A stretch of 35,110 bases of DNA, taken from positions 1-35,110 of the forward strand of contig JAMCQQ010000185.1 of assembly GCA_023379515.1 (NCBI GenBank), given 5' to 3'. Below, piece after piece: positions 1 through 8,432 of this stretch. Position numbers and translations under genes: made by a program. Under the pieces are notes generated by a model. That model searched no databases. It worked only from the letters and a program-made list of their open reading frames with translations, and was not told where the DNA came from. This stretch comes from Actinomycetota bacterium (lineage in GTDB: Bacteria; Actinomycetota; Humimicrobiia; Humimicrobiales; Humimicrobiaceae). Positions within the stretch are counted from its first letter, which is position 1. The number at the start of each line of letters is the position of its first letter.

Positions 1-84
1 TTCATCAATGATTATTGTCTTAGTACCTGAAGTACCTATATCAACACCAAGAAGATAGTTTTTATCTTTTATATAGCTTACCAT
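1..84 (-). CDS. FGGY-family sugar kinase, N-terminal part only
   Basis: The first 28 codons of a gene that runs off the left edge. The start ATG at 84 follows an AAGGGG ribosome-binding site. The visible protein contains LLGVDIGTSGTKT, the phosphate-1 ATP-binding loop that opens FGGY carbohydrate kinases (xylulokinase, ribulokinase, glycerol kinase group). These enzymes phosphorylate a sugar or polyol with ATP in the cytoplasm. The sugar cannot be read from 28 residues, but the neighbouring D-lyxose isomerase would make D-xylulose, so xylulokinase is the natural guess. The class is fairly secure; the substrate is inference. Confidence 0.75.
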   Translation of the reverse strand, partial: MVSYIKDKNYLLGVDIGTSGTKTIIIDE

Positions 85-453
85 TTTTACCCCTTATTTT
101 TGGAATTTAAAAATATAAAAATCAAAACAATAAAATGAATAATTTTGTTTTAAAATTTGATATATTAAAGAATATTGATACAATGTAAAAAATTATTAAA
201 ATTCAAAATAAAGAATACTAAGACTACTCTATATACCCAATTATTTACAATCTCTATCTAGTCTTTATCTCTTATGCCCTTATAGTTTTAACAATTATTT
301 CTTCGGATAATTCTTTCCCGTAAACAGGAGTTATCTTTTATATAAAGTTAGTGATTTTTTATCACTTTCACCTTAAAAAATAATCCATATTCTATACTTC
401 TTGGAGATACAATAATTGTAAACACCCAAAATTTATCTAGCATAACTAATCAT
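85..453. other. AT-rich intergenic stretch, no complete gene
   Basis: About 370 bases between the FGGY kinase start and the end of the small barrel-protein gene. It is very AT-rich. It holds a short hairpin (AGTGAT, five T, ATCACT at 350-366). On the minus strand at 272-337 there is a 21-codon open stretch ending in a stop (ITPVYGKELSEEIIVKTIRA) that reads like the tail of a lost gene but has no start. The kinase promoter presumably lies here, but I see no convincing -35/-10 pair. Confidence 0.4.
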
Positions 454-765
454 TTATTTTATTTTCTCACCATATATCATTTTTAAAGTAGATTCATCTC
501 CGTAGTCATTCCAAGTTTTAACTACTTCCTTCATCTCATCACTAGTAATAACTTTCTGCCATGCTTCCCAACTATCAACATCTACATCTTCAATAATCAT
601 ATACGGAGACTCTCCTTTTTCAGCCCCCTTAATCTCGTAAACCTCAAAACGATGGACTCCAGGTTGGAAAGGAGTAACTTTTTGGTCTAAACTTACCGAC
701 CATTTCCGATATTCTTCAACACTAACTCCCGGTTTCAGTCTGTACATAACAAATACTTTTTCCAT
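454..765 (-). CDS. Small dimeric alpha-beta barrel protein, RedY/HapK-like
   Basis: A 103-residue cytoplasmic protein with no signal peptide or membrane segment. The start is well supported by GGGAGG five bases before the ATG. The pattern 'VMYRLKPGVSVEEYRKW ... GVHRFEVYEI ... YMIIEDVDVDSWEAW' resembles the ferredoxin-like dimeric alpha-beta barrel (Dabb) group, specifically REDY/HapK-like proteins. Members bind small molecules or serve as minor enzymes or mutarotases; no catalytic residue can be assigned here. It lies between the M20 hydrolase and the FGGY kinase in the sugar locus, which suggests a role in the same pathway, for example handling an unstable sugar intermediate. The fold call is moderate; the function is unknown. 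Confidence 0.6.
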   Translation of the reverse strand: MEKVFVMYRLKPGVSVEEYRKWSVSLDQKVTPFQPGVHRFEVYEIKGAEKGESPYMIIEDVDVDSWEAWQKVITSDEMKEVVKTWNDYGDESTLKMIYGEKIK

Positions 766-925
766 TTTTCCTCCCTCGTGTTTAATTATTTTGCCATTTT
801 TAATATAATTTCATTGAGATTTGTTTAAACAGCCATAATAGTTCCATTCTCTTTTATTAAATTGCTTAAACAAACCTCATTCTTTTTCTTTTTATAGAAT
901 ATCTATCGTAATAATGTTGTTAATG

Positions 926-2197
926 CTATGAGTTACACCAATCGACAATTGATAAAGACAAAATTTTAATTGCATCATAGTACTGTTCCAGATCAATAAA
1001 TTCATTTATTGAATGGGCATTTTCTATATTTCCTGGTCCAAAAATTAGTGTAGGAGTATTAGCATAATTGTTCAAAAGCCTTGCATCAGCTCCACTTTCC
1101 AACCCATATAGCAATGGTTCTTTACCTTTTATTTTCTTAAAATTCTGTGATACACATTGATATATTGGATGACTAGATCCAATATCATATCCACTTCCAA
1201 GTTGATATAAAGTTACTTTAGGAGGATTTTCCTTTAACCAATCATCACTGTTAATAATATTTTCAAAAGCATGCATAAATTCTTTTTCTACCTTCGAACC
1301 CATCCATTCTCCATCTATCTCACAAGTAGGTAGAAAATGTGCAGACATCTCTAATATACATTTATCTGGTACTATCGAACCTTCTATGCCACCATGGATA
1401 GTGCCAAAGTTAATGGTTGGTGATGGAAGGTATGGGTGTCTTTTTTCTATTGCCCAATTTCGTTCAAGCTCCTGCATAGCTAGCATTGCCTTCATGCACT
1501 TTTCTATTGCATTGGTACCTTTCCACTTTAAAGCACAATGCGCTGTTTTACCTTTAAATTCAATCCTGTAAAATAACCAACCCATATGTGCAGGCGCTAA
1601 TTTCAACTGCGTTGGTTCTGGAATAATTGCAGCATCAGCCTTGTATCCTTTTTCACAGCAAGCCAGTGTGCCGTTCCCCCCACCTTCTTCATCAACAACT
1701 GATTGTAATATTACATCACCTTTTAACTCTAGACCAGATTCTTTAATAGTTTTTAATGCCATAATCGCAGCTGCTAGTCCACCCTTCATATCGCAGGTAC
1801 CACGACCATAGAGTTTACCATTTTTAACAATTGGTTCTAAAGGATAGCATATCCATTCATCTAAATGATCAAATGGCATTACATCTATATGGCCATTAAT
1901 TATAAGTGACTTACCGCCCCCACTGCCCTTTAATATGCCAACTACATTAGGTCTGCCTATATATTCATGAAAAGGGTTTACTTCTTTATATTTGCTAATA
2001 TCCTCATAGTTAGGTTCAAAAATATCAAGTTCTGCACCTATCTCCTTCAATTTATCGATTATTATTTTTTGACCATTTATTTCCTTGCCATAAATACCCA
2101 TATCTTTAATGCAAGTATCTGCAGAAACAATTTCTATTAAAAACCTGAGGTACTCCTCTTTGCTTTCTTCAACCATTCTTAAAATTAAATCACTCAT
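926..2197 (-). CDS. M20-family zinc metallohydrolase (ArgE/DapE/aminoacylase type)
   Basis: A 423-residue cytoplasmic enzyme with the full M20 set: H103-x-D105 in NGHIDVMPFD, the bridging D136 in GRGTCDMKGG, catalytic base E170 with metal ligand E171 in VVDEEGGGNGT, E194 in IIPEPTQ, and the late ligand H395 in ENAHSINEF. A dimerisation domain is inserted at about 200-310. M20 enzymes hydrolyse N-acyl amino acids, succinyl-diaminopimelate or dipeptides using two metal ions. Length is typical. It starts 12 bases after the permease stop, so it is very probably co-transcribed with the sugar importer. That position is unusual and hints at deacylation of an imported conjugate. The exact substrate cannot be told from sequence. 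Confidence 0.85.
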   Translation of the reverse strand: MSDLILRMVEESKEEYLRFLIEIVSADTCIKDMGIYGKEINGQKIIIDKLKEIGAELDIFEPNYEDISKYKEVNPFHEYIGRPNVVGILKGSGGGKSLIINGHIDVMPFDHLDEWICYPLEPIVKNGKLYGRGTCDMKGGLAAAIMALKTIKESGLELKGDVILQSVVDEEGGGNGTLACCEKGYKADAAIIPEPTQLKLAPAHMGWLFYRIEFKGKTAHCALKWKGTNAIEKCMKAMLAMQELERNWAIEKRHPYLPSPTINFGTIHGGIEGSIVPDKCILEMSAHFLPTCEIDGEWMGSKVEKEFMHAFENIINSDDWLKENPPKVTLYQLGSGYDIGSSHPIYQCVSQNFKKIKGKEPLLYGLESGADARLLNNYANTPTLIFGPGNIENAHSINEFIDLEQYYDAIKILSLSIVDWCNS

Positions 2198-2209
2198 TTA
2201 TAATTACCA

Positions 2210-3184
2210 CTACCTTTCTCTTCTAACTAAAACGGCAACAATAAGTATAACTCCTGTTAAAAATGTTTGAATAAATGGATTTACCCCTGTGAGGTTCATA
2301 ATATTTGCAAGCATCCCTATTATTGCAGTACCAAAAAAGGCACCCCAAATAGTACCACTCCCACCGCCCAAAGTTACACCCCCTAGTATAACTGCAGTAA
2401 TTGCCTTTAGTTCATATCCTTGACCTCCGATGGCAGTGCCTATTGCTAGCTGTGAAGCAAAAATTATGCCAGTTATTGAAGCAAACAAACCACTAATAAT
2501 GTATACTTTTATTATATTAAGTCTAATGTTTACACCTGATAATCTTGTTGCTTCACTATTACTACCGATAGAATATACATATCGTCCAAAGGTAGTGAAT
2601 CCCATTATAAAATATGAGATCACAAGCAACACAATAAAATAAACTGCAGGCAGAGGAATTACTTTTAATAAGTAACCATTGCCAATATTAAGGAAAGGTC
2701 CGTTAATCATAATAGGAGTCCCTTTCGAATAAATAAAGGCCAGTCCACTTGCCATTGATGTTGTTCCTAATGTCATTATAAAAGGAGGTAATTTACCAAA
2801 TGTTATACCTAGGCCATTTATTAATCCAAGGACTACTCCAAAAAAAAGTCCTATTAATATTGCAGGCATTATCCCAAATTTTGATACAGAATCAGCTACA
2901 ACCACTGTGGTGATTGCTATTATTGCACCAACTGAAAGGTCAATACCACCACTTATAATAACAAATGTCTGCCCTATTGCTAAAATACCCAACATGGAAC
3001 TCTGCCTTAAAATATTCAACAGATTAGTCGGTCTTAAAAATACTGGAGATATAAACGAAAAAACTATGAACATAACTAAAAATACTGCTAGAATGCCATA
3101 TTTATCATACAATTCTCCTAATTTAAATCTTTTAGGTTCATCATCAATTACCTTTATCTTGTTGGTTTCTTTTAATTTAAGCAT
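2210..3184 (-). CDS. Sugar ABC transporter permease, RbsC/XylH type
   Basis: A 324-residue integral membrane protein with a short cytoplasmic N-terminus and about eight to ten hydrophobic segments starting near residue 30. It carries the BPD_transp_2 family signature GGIDLSVG at 79-86 and the later conserved stretch 'ILGGVTLGGGSGTIWGAFFG'. It forms the membrane channel of a carbohydrate-uptake (CUT2) importer together with the ATPase encoded just upstream. Its start overlaps the end of the ATPase gene by 8 bases, indicating translational coupling. Length is normal for the family. The substrate is set by the binding protein and is probably a pentose or similar monosaccharide. Confidence 0.92.
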   Translation of the reverse strand: MLKLKETNKIKVIDDEPKRFKLGELYDKYGILAVFLVMFIVFSFISPVFLRPTNLLNILRQSSMLGILAIGQTFVIISGGIDLSVGAIIAITTVVVADSVSKFGIMPAILIGLFFGVVLGLINGLGITFGKLPPFIMTLGTTSMASGLAFIYSKGTPIMINGPFLNIGNGYLLKVIPLPAVYFIVLLVISYFIMGFTTFGRYVYSIGSNSEATRLSGVNIRLNIIKVYIISGLFASITGIIFASQLAIGTAIGGQGYELKAITAVILGGVTLGGGSGTIWGAFFGTAIIGMLANIMNLTGVNPFIQTFLTGVILIVAVLVRRER

Positions 3185-4682
3185 TTTGCATCAATCTCTC
3201 TTCCGCCATGGCTTCCAGTATGCTAACATCTTGTGAAGCTTCTTGTCTAGTAAATTCAGCTACTGATTCTCCTCTACGTATTACAACAATACGATTTGAG
3301 AGTCCCATAATTTCAGAGAATTCAGAAGATATAAGTAAAATGGCTTTTCCTTCCTCTTTAAGGTTTTCTATAATTCGGTATATTTCAGCTTTAGATACTA
3401 CATCAACTCCGCGTGTAGGCTCATCAAGTATGAAAATATCCGGGTTAACTTGCAACCATTTTGCTATCACAACTTTTTGCTGATTGCCACCACTGAGACT
3501 ATTGACTTTGTTATATACATTTTTTGTTTTTATTGAAAGTAAGTTTTTCAGCTTTTGAACCTCATGGATTTCAGTTTTACTGTTTATCCATCCAGCTCTT
3601 GCATATCTTTTCAAATTAGTAAGTGTTATGTTTTCAAATATTGGTCTCTCAAGTAGCAGTCCAAAGTTTTTACGGTCTTCCATCACAAAACCAATACCAT
3701 TTTTCATTGCTTGCCTGGGACTTCCTATTCCCACTTTTTTACCATTTATGTAGAACTCACCAGAATCTATAGGATCAACTCCAAAAAGGCATCTAGCTAT
3801 TTCAGTTCTTCCTGAACCCACTAATCCTGCCAAGCCTAAAACTTCCCCTCTTTTTATATAGAAAGATACATTTTTAATCTTTTCTCCTCTATGCAAGTTT
3901 TTAACTTCAAAAACAATTGGCGCATCAGGAGACGGTTCCATAACATCTGGCCACATTTCTTTGTATGAAAGACCTGTCATATAACTAACTAATTCCTCCA
4001 TTGTTAACTCTTCTGTAGCTTTAGTAATTACATTGTTGCCATCCCTTAAAATGTTAATTCTATCAGTAATCTTTAGAATTTCATCTAATCTATGGGATAT
4101 ATAAACTATAGATACCCCTTTAGATTTTAACTTAGCAATCAAGTTAAAAAGTACTTCTGAATCTTTTCTGCCTAGAACAGATGAAGGTTCATCAAAAATA
4201 ATAATATCAGACTGATTTTTAATAGCTTTAGCTATTTCTATTATCTGTTGCTGAGCTATACTTAAATCTTTAACTTTGGCTTTTATTGGAATTTGAGCTC
4301 CCAAGTCTTTCAATAATTCATCTGACTTTCTGTACATTAACTTCCAATCAACAATAATACCTTTTTGGGGATAGCGTCCAATGAAAATATTTTCAGCAAC
4401 ATTAAGATCCGAAGCCATATTTAGTTCCTGATAAATAACACTTATGCCATTTCTTAGGGCATCTAAAGGGGCTTTAATATCACATTCTTTGCCATTAATT
4501 TTAATACATCCACTGTCTGCGTTTATAGCCCCAGCTAATATCTTCATTAATGTGGATTTACCTGCCCCATTTTCTCCTACTAAACCTAGAACTTCCCCCT
4601 CTTCTAGAATAAGGCTAACACCTTTAAGTGCATGGACCCCTCCAAATGATTTAAATATGTTAACCATTTCTAACTTGTTCAT
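3177..4682 (-). CDS. Sugar ABC transporter ATPase with two nucleotide-binding domains, RbsA/MglA type
   Basis: A 501-residue peripheral membrane ATPase with two fused ABC domains, the CUT2 layout. Domain 1 has Walker A GENGAGKST (36-44), a degenerate signature LSIAQQQ and Walker B IIIFDEPSS. Domain 2 has the degenerate Walker A GLVGSGRTE with Arg in place of Lys, as is normal in this family, a perfect LSGGNQQK signature and Walker B IFILDEPTRG. It powers uptake through the adjacent permease. The ATG at 4682 has AAAGGTG ahead of it. An IS1182-type remnant lies between this gene and the binding-protein gene, so transcription from the promoter ahead of the binding protein must cross it. Confidence 0.95.
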   Translation of the reverse strand: MNKLEMVNIFKSFGGVHALKGVSLILEEGEVLGLVGENGAGKSTLMKILAGAINADSGCIKINGKECDIKAPLDALRNGISVIYQELNMASDLNVAENIFIGRYPQKGIIVDWKLMYRKSDELLKDLGAQIPIKAKVKDLSIAQQQIIEIAKAIKNQSDIIIFDEPSSVLGRKDSEVLFNLIAKLKSKGVSIVYISHRLDEILKITDRINILRDGNNVITKATEELTMEELVSYMTGLSYKEMWPDVMEPSPDAPIVFEVKNLHRGEKIKNVSFYIKRGEVLGLAGLVGSGRTEIARCLFGVDPIDSGEFYINGKKVGIGSPRQAMKNGIGFVMEDRKNFGLLLERPIFENITLTNLKRYARAGWINSKTEIHEVQKLKNLLSIKTKNVYNKVNSLSGGNQQKVVIAKWLQVNPDIFILDEPTRGVDVVSKAEIYRIIENLKEEGKAILLISSEFSEIMGLSNRIVVIRRGESVAEFTRQEASQDVSILEAMAEERLMQNA

Positions 4683-4711
4683 ATGTTATTCACCTTTAAT
4701 ATTTAAGTTTA

Positions 4712-5137
4712 ATGAGAGTCACACAAATTAATGGGCTTGTTGCCTAAGCCTTTTCAATTACAAATCTGACATATATTTTTCTCAAAAAAGAACTCTTTAA
4801 TTCAATTAAATTATCTTTAATTTTATTCAAATTAAATTTTATGGTTTCTATATCCATAATTTTAACCAATTTCTTCAAATTAATTGCAGTTGCAGTAAGC
4901 AGAAATTGTATTTGTACTTTATTTATTCCTCTAAACTTTGCTTTATTCATACCATGGTACTCTTTAGCCTGACCCATAATACCTTCAATTACTGTCTTTC
5001 TTAATTTCTGTAAATTTTTCCCATGATTTGATCTGTACCAATCATAAGCATTATCATAAGTATAGCTGTCATATTTTGTAATAAAGCGAAAATCCTTCGT
5101 ATTTGGCAACAAGCCCATTAATTTGTGTGACTCTCAT
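4712..5137 (-). mobile_element. Internally deleted IS1182-type element with both ends intact
   Basis: A 426-bp element bounded by perfect 33-bp inverted repeats (4712-4744 and 5105-5137, outer ends reading ATGAGAGTCACACAAA). It holds only the C-terminal part of a transposase. Perfect ends with a gutted coding region are the form of a non-autonomous derivative that a full-length relative could still move. I see no clear target duplication in the flanks. It separates the sugar-binding-protein gene from the ATPase gene of the same transporter. Confidence 0.8.
4744..5118 (-). pseudogene. Transposase C-terminal remnant, IS1182 family
   Basis: A 124-codon reading frame whose ATG and stop both lie inside the element's inverted repeats. 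The stretch 'RKTVIEGIMGQAKEYHG ... AKFRGINKVQIQFLLTA' matches the C-terminal block of IS1182-group DDE transposases, with the catalytic Glu in the VIEG segment and the conserved HG, RG and N-x-K-K-L positions after it. The N-terminal helix-turn-helix and the first two catalytic aspartates are missing (full proteins are about 450-550 residues). It cannot be active by itself. The reading frame stays open, so the deletion may be recent. Confidence 0.8.
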
Positions 5138-5157
5138 ACTACTATTGGATTATAGTT

Positions 5158-6300
5158 CTATTCACCCCAGCCCTTTCCTAGCCATTCATCTATATTTTCT
5201 GAAGTTACAATTGGAAGTTCAGGCAATTCAATCATGTTGCCGTATTGGTATTCTTTTATATCTATTAAATCCTTTTTCATAAGACAGTATAAAGCTGCTC
5301 TAACACCTACTTGACCTATGTATGGAGTGTAATTACCATCAGCAGTAAATTGACCAGACTTTACAGACCTAAAGCCTTCGTTAGATGCATCAATGGTAAA
5401 CTGCATAATATTATCGCCTTCTCTTTTTGCCCTCTGAATAGCGAGGACAGCTCCCCATGCAGATTCTTCAGCATGAGAATATACAGCATCTATCTTGGGA
5501 AAAGCTGTAAGCCAGTCATCCATAAGCTTAGAAGCAGGTTCACGTATAAATCCTCCGTCTCCTTCTGCAAGTACCTTAATGTCAGGGAAGTTTGCTATGG
5601 CATCACGAAATCCTTTTTGTCTATCAAGTGCAACAGCAGTTCCTATCAACCCAGTAATTTCAACTACATTGCCTTTACCATTAAGTAGCTTAGCCATATA
5701 TTCACCAAGTGCTTTACCGATAGGGATATTATTTTGTCCAATGAATACAGTCTTTTGGGTATATACATCTCTGTCTAATACTATCAATGGAATATTTGCT
5801 TTCATTGCTTTATCTGCTGCAGCTTTAAGTGCAGTTGAATCAATAGGGCTCAGTATAATAGCGTCACAACCTTGTGCTATTAGGTCATCGACATCTGAGT
5901 TTTGTTTTACAACATCCACATTTCCGTCTGTCATTACAACAGATACATTATTATACCTTTCAACTTCTGCTAAAATACTATTATTCATTGAAATTCTCCA
6001 CGGATGATTAAATCCAGTTTGTGAGAAGCCTAACTTAATTGGTTTTTCCTTGCCATCAATAAGTACGGGCCCATCAGGCAGAGGAAGAATATCTTTAAAA
6101 GGTAGCTGTTGAAATAACTCGTCAAACTTATAACTCACATTAGCCTGTGCTGCTGTTGTTTCCGATCCAACTGCTGTTGTTGTCTTAGCGGCAGATGTTG
6201 TTTCTGTGGTTGCTGCTGTTTTGCATCCAACTACAACCATAGTAATAGTTAGAATTGCAACTACTAGCAAAATAAATGCCATAAAAATTGGTTTTTTCAT
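5158..6300 (-). CDS. Sugar-binding lipoprotein of ABC importer (periplasmic binding protein type 4)
   Basis: A 380-residue secreted lipoprotein. Residues 1-25 form a lipoprotein signal peptide and VVGC puts the lipidated cysteine at C26. A Thr/Ala-rich linker (about 28-55) follows, then a two-lobed ribose/xylose-type binding domain ('LGFSQTGFNHPWRISMNNSI', 'DDLIAQGCDAIILSPIDSTAL', 'PLIVLDRDV', 'VVEITGLIGTAVALDRQKGF'). It captures the sugar outside the membrane and hands it to the permease and ATPase encoded downstream. An AAAGGA ribosome-binding site lies ahead of the ATG. A palindrome with a central CG sits 43 bases upstream, a likely target of the neighbouring LacI-type repressor. The specific sugar is not readable from sequence. 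Confidence 0.93.
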   Translation of the reverse strand: MKKPIFMAFILLVVAILTITMVVVGCKTAATTETTSAAKTTTAVGSETTAAQANVSYKFDELFQQLPFKDILPLPDGPVLIDGKEKPIKLGFSQTGFNHPWRISMNNSILAEVERYNNVSVVMTDGNVDVVKQNSDVDDLIAQGCDAIILSPIDSTALKAAADKAMKANIPLIVLDRDVYTQKTVFIGQNNIPIGKALGEYMAKLLNGKGNVVEITGLIGTAVALDRQKGFRDAIANFPDIKVLAEGDGGFIREPASKLMDDWLTAFPKIDAVYSHAEESAWGAVLAIQRAKREGDNIMQFTIDASNEGFRSVKSGQFTADGNYTPYIGQVGVRAALYCLMKKDLIDIKEYQYGNMIELPELPIVTSENIDEWLGKGWGE

Positions 6301-6342
6301 TTTCTTACATCCTTTGCTTTTTTAATATTTTTTTAATAAAAG

Positions 6343-6354
6343 ATAAACGTTTAT
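6343..6354. promoter_or_regulatory. Putative LacI-family operator ahead of the sugar-binding-protein gene
   Basis: ATAAACGTTTAT is a perfect 12-bp palindrome with the central CG step typical of LacI-family operators, 43 bases upstream of the binding-protein ATG. A LacI-type regulator is encoded next door, so a repressor site for the importer operon is the natural reading. Binding is inferred. Confidence 0.5.
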
Positions 6355-6412
6355 AAACACCTCCCTCTTGTGTTAAAGTTATTAAACTAATGAATATATT
6401 TATCTTTGAATT

Positions 6413-6441
6413 TACTCCTGGTATTATGATTATCAGGAGTA
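6413..6441. repeat. Inverted repeat TACTCCTG/CAGGAGTA upstream of the importer
   Basis: Perfect 8-bp arms separated by 13 AT-rich bases, about 113-141 bases upstream of the binding-protein start. It could be a second regulator site or an RNA hairpin near the end of the lacI unit. No T-run follows the minus-strand hairpin, so it is not a good terminator. Confidence 0.35.
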
Positions 6442-6761
6442 GGATTTGTGTTAATCTTAATTATTTGCCATTACGAGAGACAAAAGCTTATATAATTTTT
6501 CAAAGAGCAAATTTGTAAAGCAACACATTATAGCTTTAGATATAGCAGTTGCTTAACAAATATTAATTATTTTAATCTTTAATGTTCTTTGATAACTTAA
6601 TAATTTTTTCACTTTTTTACTTACAAACATTTACATAGAATGTCTTTAAAAAAAATTTTAGAAAATTTTAGATAAAACTTGTTTAAAATCTACATATTTC
6701 AAACAATATATTTTAAGAACATTACGCAAGTATATAATTTATTTATTAATAAAATATTAAT

Positions 6762-7772
6762 CTAAATCTCTATACACGATTGTCTAATGATTAACTCTGG
6801 CTTTAATACTAATTTTTTATCCTCCATTACTTCTTTACTTTCTAACATATCCAGCAATAATTCTGTTGCTAATTTTCCTGTTTTATACTTAGGCTGATTG
6901 ATAGTTGTTAAAGGAACTCTAAGCATTGACGCAATAGTAATATTGTCATACCCAATTATTGAAATATCTCTTGGCACCTTTAGGCCCAAAGCAATGAAAT
7001 TCTCTACAGCTTTTATAGCTAAAAAATCATTTACTGCAAAAAGTGCAGTGATTTTCTCTTTTGCATTAACTAAATTTCTTATACTATTATTTATTTCTGT
7101 AATGTCATTAATGTCATCAATGAGATACTCATTTACGCTAATTCCATTCTTGTTCAATATATCTTTAAATCCGTTAAATCTCTTTTTAAAACTAAGGAGC
7201 TTTTCATTTCCAAAAAATGCTATATGTTTATGGCCTAAGCTTATTAGATATTCTGCAGCAATTTTTCCTCCATGGTAGTCATCATTAACAATATAGTTCA
7301 CACCGGGTAAATCAAGTTTATAATCAATTAGGACATAAGGTACTCCCCTGTACTTCAAATCATCAATTGTAGCGTGTTTTAATTTTACTGTAGTTAATAA
7401 AAAACCATCCACTTGTCTATTAAGTAACATTTCAATGCTTTTCTCTTCAAGTTTTGTATCATAGTTTGAATTACAGAGTATTACATTATAATTTCTCTGC
7501 TCAGCCGTATCTATTACTCCTTTAGCCACCCGCGAGTAAAATGGATTTTCAATATCCCCTAAAATTAATCCAATTGTGTTTGTCTTTTTGGTTTTCAGGC
7601 TTCTTGCTATCATGTTTGGGCTAAATGACTGATCCTCAATTATCTTTAGTATTTTTTCTTTTGTATCTTCTTTAACAAGTTCACTTTTCCCAATAACTCT
7701 TGAAACAGTGGTAAGAGAATAACCTGATAGCTTGGAAATTTCTCTTATAGTAATTTTATTATTCTTTTTCAT
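6762..7772 (-). CDS. LacI-family transcriptional repressor of the sugar locus
   Basis: A 336-residue DNA-binding regulator. An N-terminal helix-turn-helix (about 7-30, 'TIREISKLSGYSLTTVSRVI') and hinge helix (about 50-62, 'PNMIARSLKTKKT') are followed by a periplasmic-binding-like effector domain ('NTIGLILGDIENPFYSRVAKG', 'GFLLTTV', 'ISIIGYDN', 'LTTINQP'). It should bind operators with a central CG and release or tighten on sugar binding. Its ATG overlaps the stop of the D-lyxose isomerase gene by 4 bases, so the two are co-translated. Two candidate operators (8887-8902 and 6343-6354) lie in front of the two units of this locus, which suggests it controls both, including its own gene. Confidence 0.93.
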   Translation of the reverse strand: MKKNNKITIREISKLSGYSLTTVSRVIGKSELVKEDTKEKILKIIEDQSFSPNMIARSLKTKKTNTIGLILGDIENPFYSRVAKGVIDTAEQRNYNVILCNSNYDTKLEEKSIEMLLNRQVDGFLLTTVKLKHATIDDLKYRGVPYVLIDYKLDLPGVNYIVNDDYHGGKIAAEYLISLGHKHIAFFGNEKLLSFKKRFNGFKDILNKNGISVNEYLIDDINDITEINNSIRNLVNAKEKITALFAVNDFLAIKAVENFIALGLKVPRDISIIGYDNITIASMLRVPLTTINQPKYKTGKLATELLLDMLESKEVMEDKKLVLKPELIIRQSCIEI

Positions 7773-8320
7773 TTTTGTTTTTCAACTTCCGGTATTCTTT
7801 TTATTTCGGGATCCGTCCAAATATCAGCTTCGTCAATGCTGGTCATCGAAAATTCTGAAATAACAGCCCCTTCCGGACCAGCTTGAAACCAATGCGGAGT
7901 ATCAGGAGGTAAAGTATATTGTTCACCTGGATTTAATATAATTTGTTTCCAAGCCGTAAAATATTTAATTTTATCTTTTGGCGGATGCCCTTTTGGCGAA
8001 GTTGTAGGTTCTCCGGAGATATATAAATAAACCTGACCCCATCTGCACCTGAATGTTTCCTGTTTCCCTTGCATACATCCGGTATTGGGATGCCTATGTT
8101 CCGGGCAAAGCTGATTTGGCAGCATTATCAGTTCTTTTGCACAATATTTATCTGTATTAATATAGGTAATTATTTGTAATCCCATTTCTTTTAACCTGTT
8201 TAAACCAAAATCAGCAATTTCTATATTTTTCTTTTCCTGATCTGTTGTTACTATGTTTATTTTTGATAAATACTTAAGAGCTTTTTCTGAATATTGGGCA
8301 TGTTGTTTAGAGCTAATCAT
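7769..8320 (-). CDS. D-lyxose ketol-isomerase (cupin-type sugar isomerase)
   Basis: A 183-residue cytoplasmic cupin enzyme related to D-lyxose isomerases (EC 5.3.1.15), which interconvert D-lyxose and D-xylulose and often D-mannose and D-fructose. Metal ligands of the family are visible: H75 and H77 in CPEHRHP, E88 in KQETFRCRWG and H143 in LPPDTPHWFQAG. The start ATG has AGAGGT ahead of it. It overlaps the LacI-type gene by 4 bases and shares a locus with a monosaccharide importer and an FGGY kinase, which fits import, isomerisation to xylulose and phosphorylation. Family assignment is strong; the true in vivo substrate is inferred. Confidence 0.87.
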   Translation of the reverse strand: MISSKQHAQYSEKALKYLSKINIVTTDQEKKNIEIADFGLNRLKEMGLQIITYINTDKYCAKELIMLPNQLCPEHRHPNTGCMQGKQETFRCRWGQVYLYISGEPTTSPKGHPPKDKIKYFTAWKQIILNPGEQYTLPPDTPHWFQAGPEGAVISEFSMTSIDEADIWTDPEIKRIPEVEKQK

Positions 8321-8432
8321 TTAGATACCTCTTTAAACAAGTAAATAATATAATTTTAATCATATTGTAAGAACTTATTTAATAATCATTTTATATTTTT
8401 TATGGAGATATTTATCACTATATCTTCATAGT

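Larger units (their letters stand above)
6301..6761. other. Intergenic control region of the sugar importer
   Basis: About 460 AT-rich bases between the binding-protein start and the end of the LacI-type gene, with no gene seen on either strand. It holds the palindrome at 6343-6354 and an 8-bp inverted repeat, TACTCCTG and CAGGAGTA, at 6413-6441 with a 13-base loop. The importer promoter should lie here. I see only weak -35/-10 candidates (TTCAAA and TTTAAT about 18 bases apart on the minus strand) and do not assign them. Confidence 0.5.

Noticed and set aside
4681..5157. A functional transposase gene
   Set aside because: Only the C-terminal 124 codons are present and the first two catalytic residues are missing.
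5495..6007. Plus-strand open frame of 170 codons opposite the sugar-binding-protein gene
   Set aside because: It is the antisense shadow of a clearly functional lipoprotein gene, with low-complexity composition and no family resemblance.
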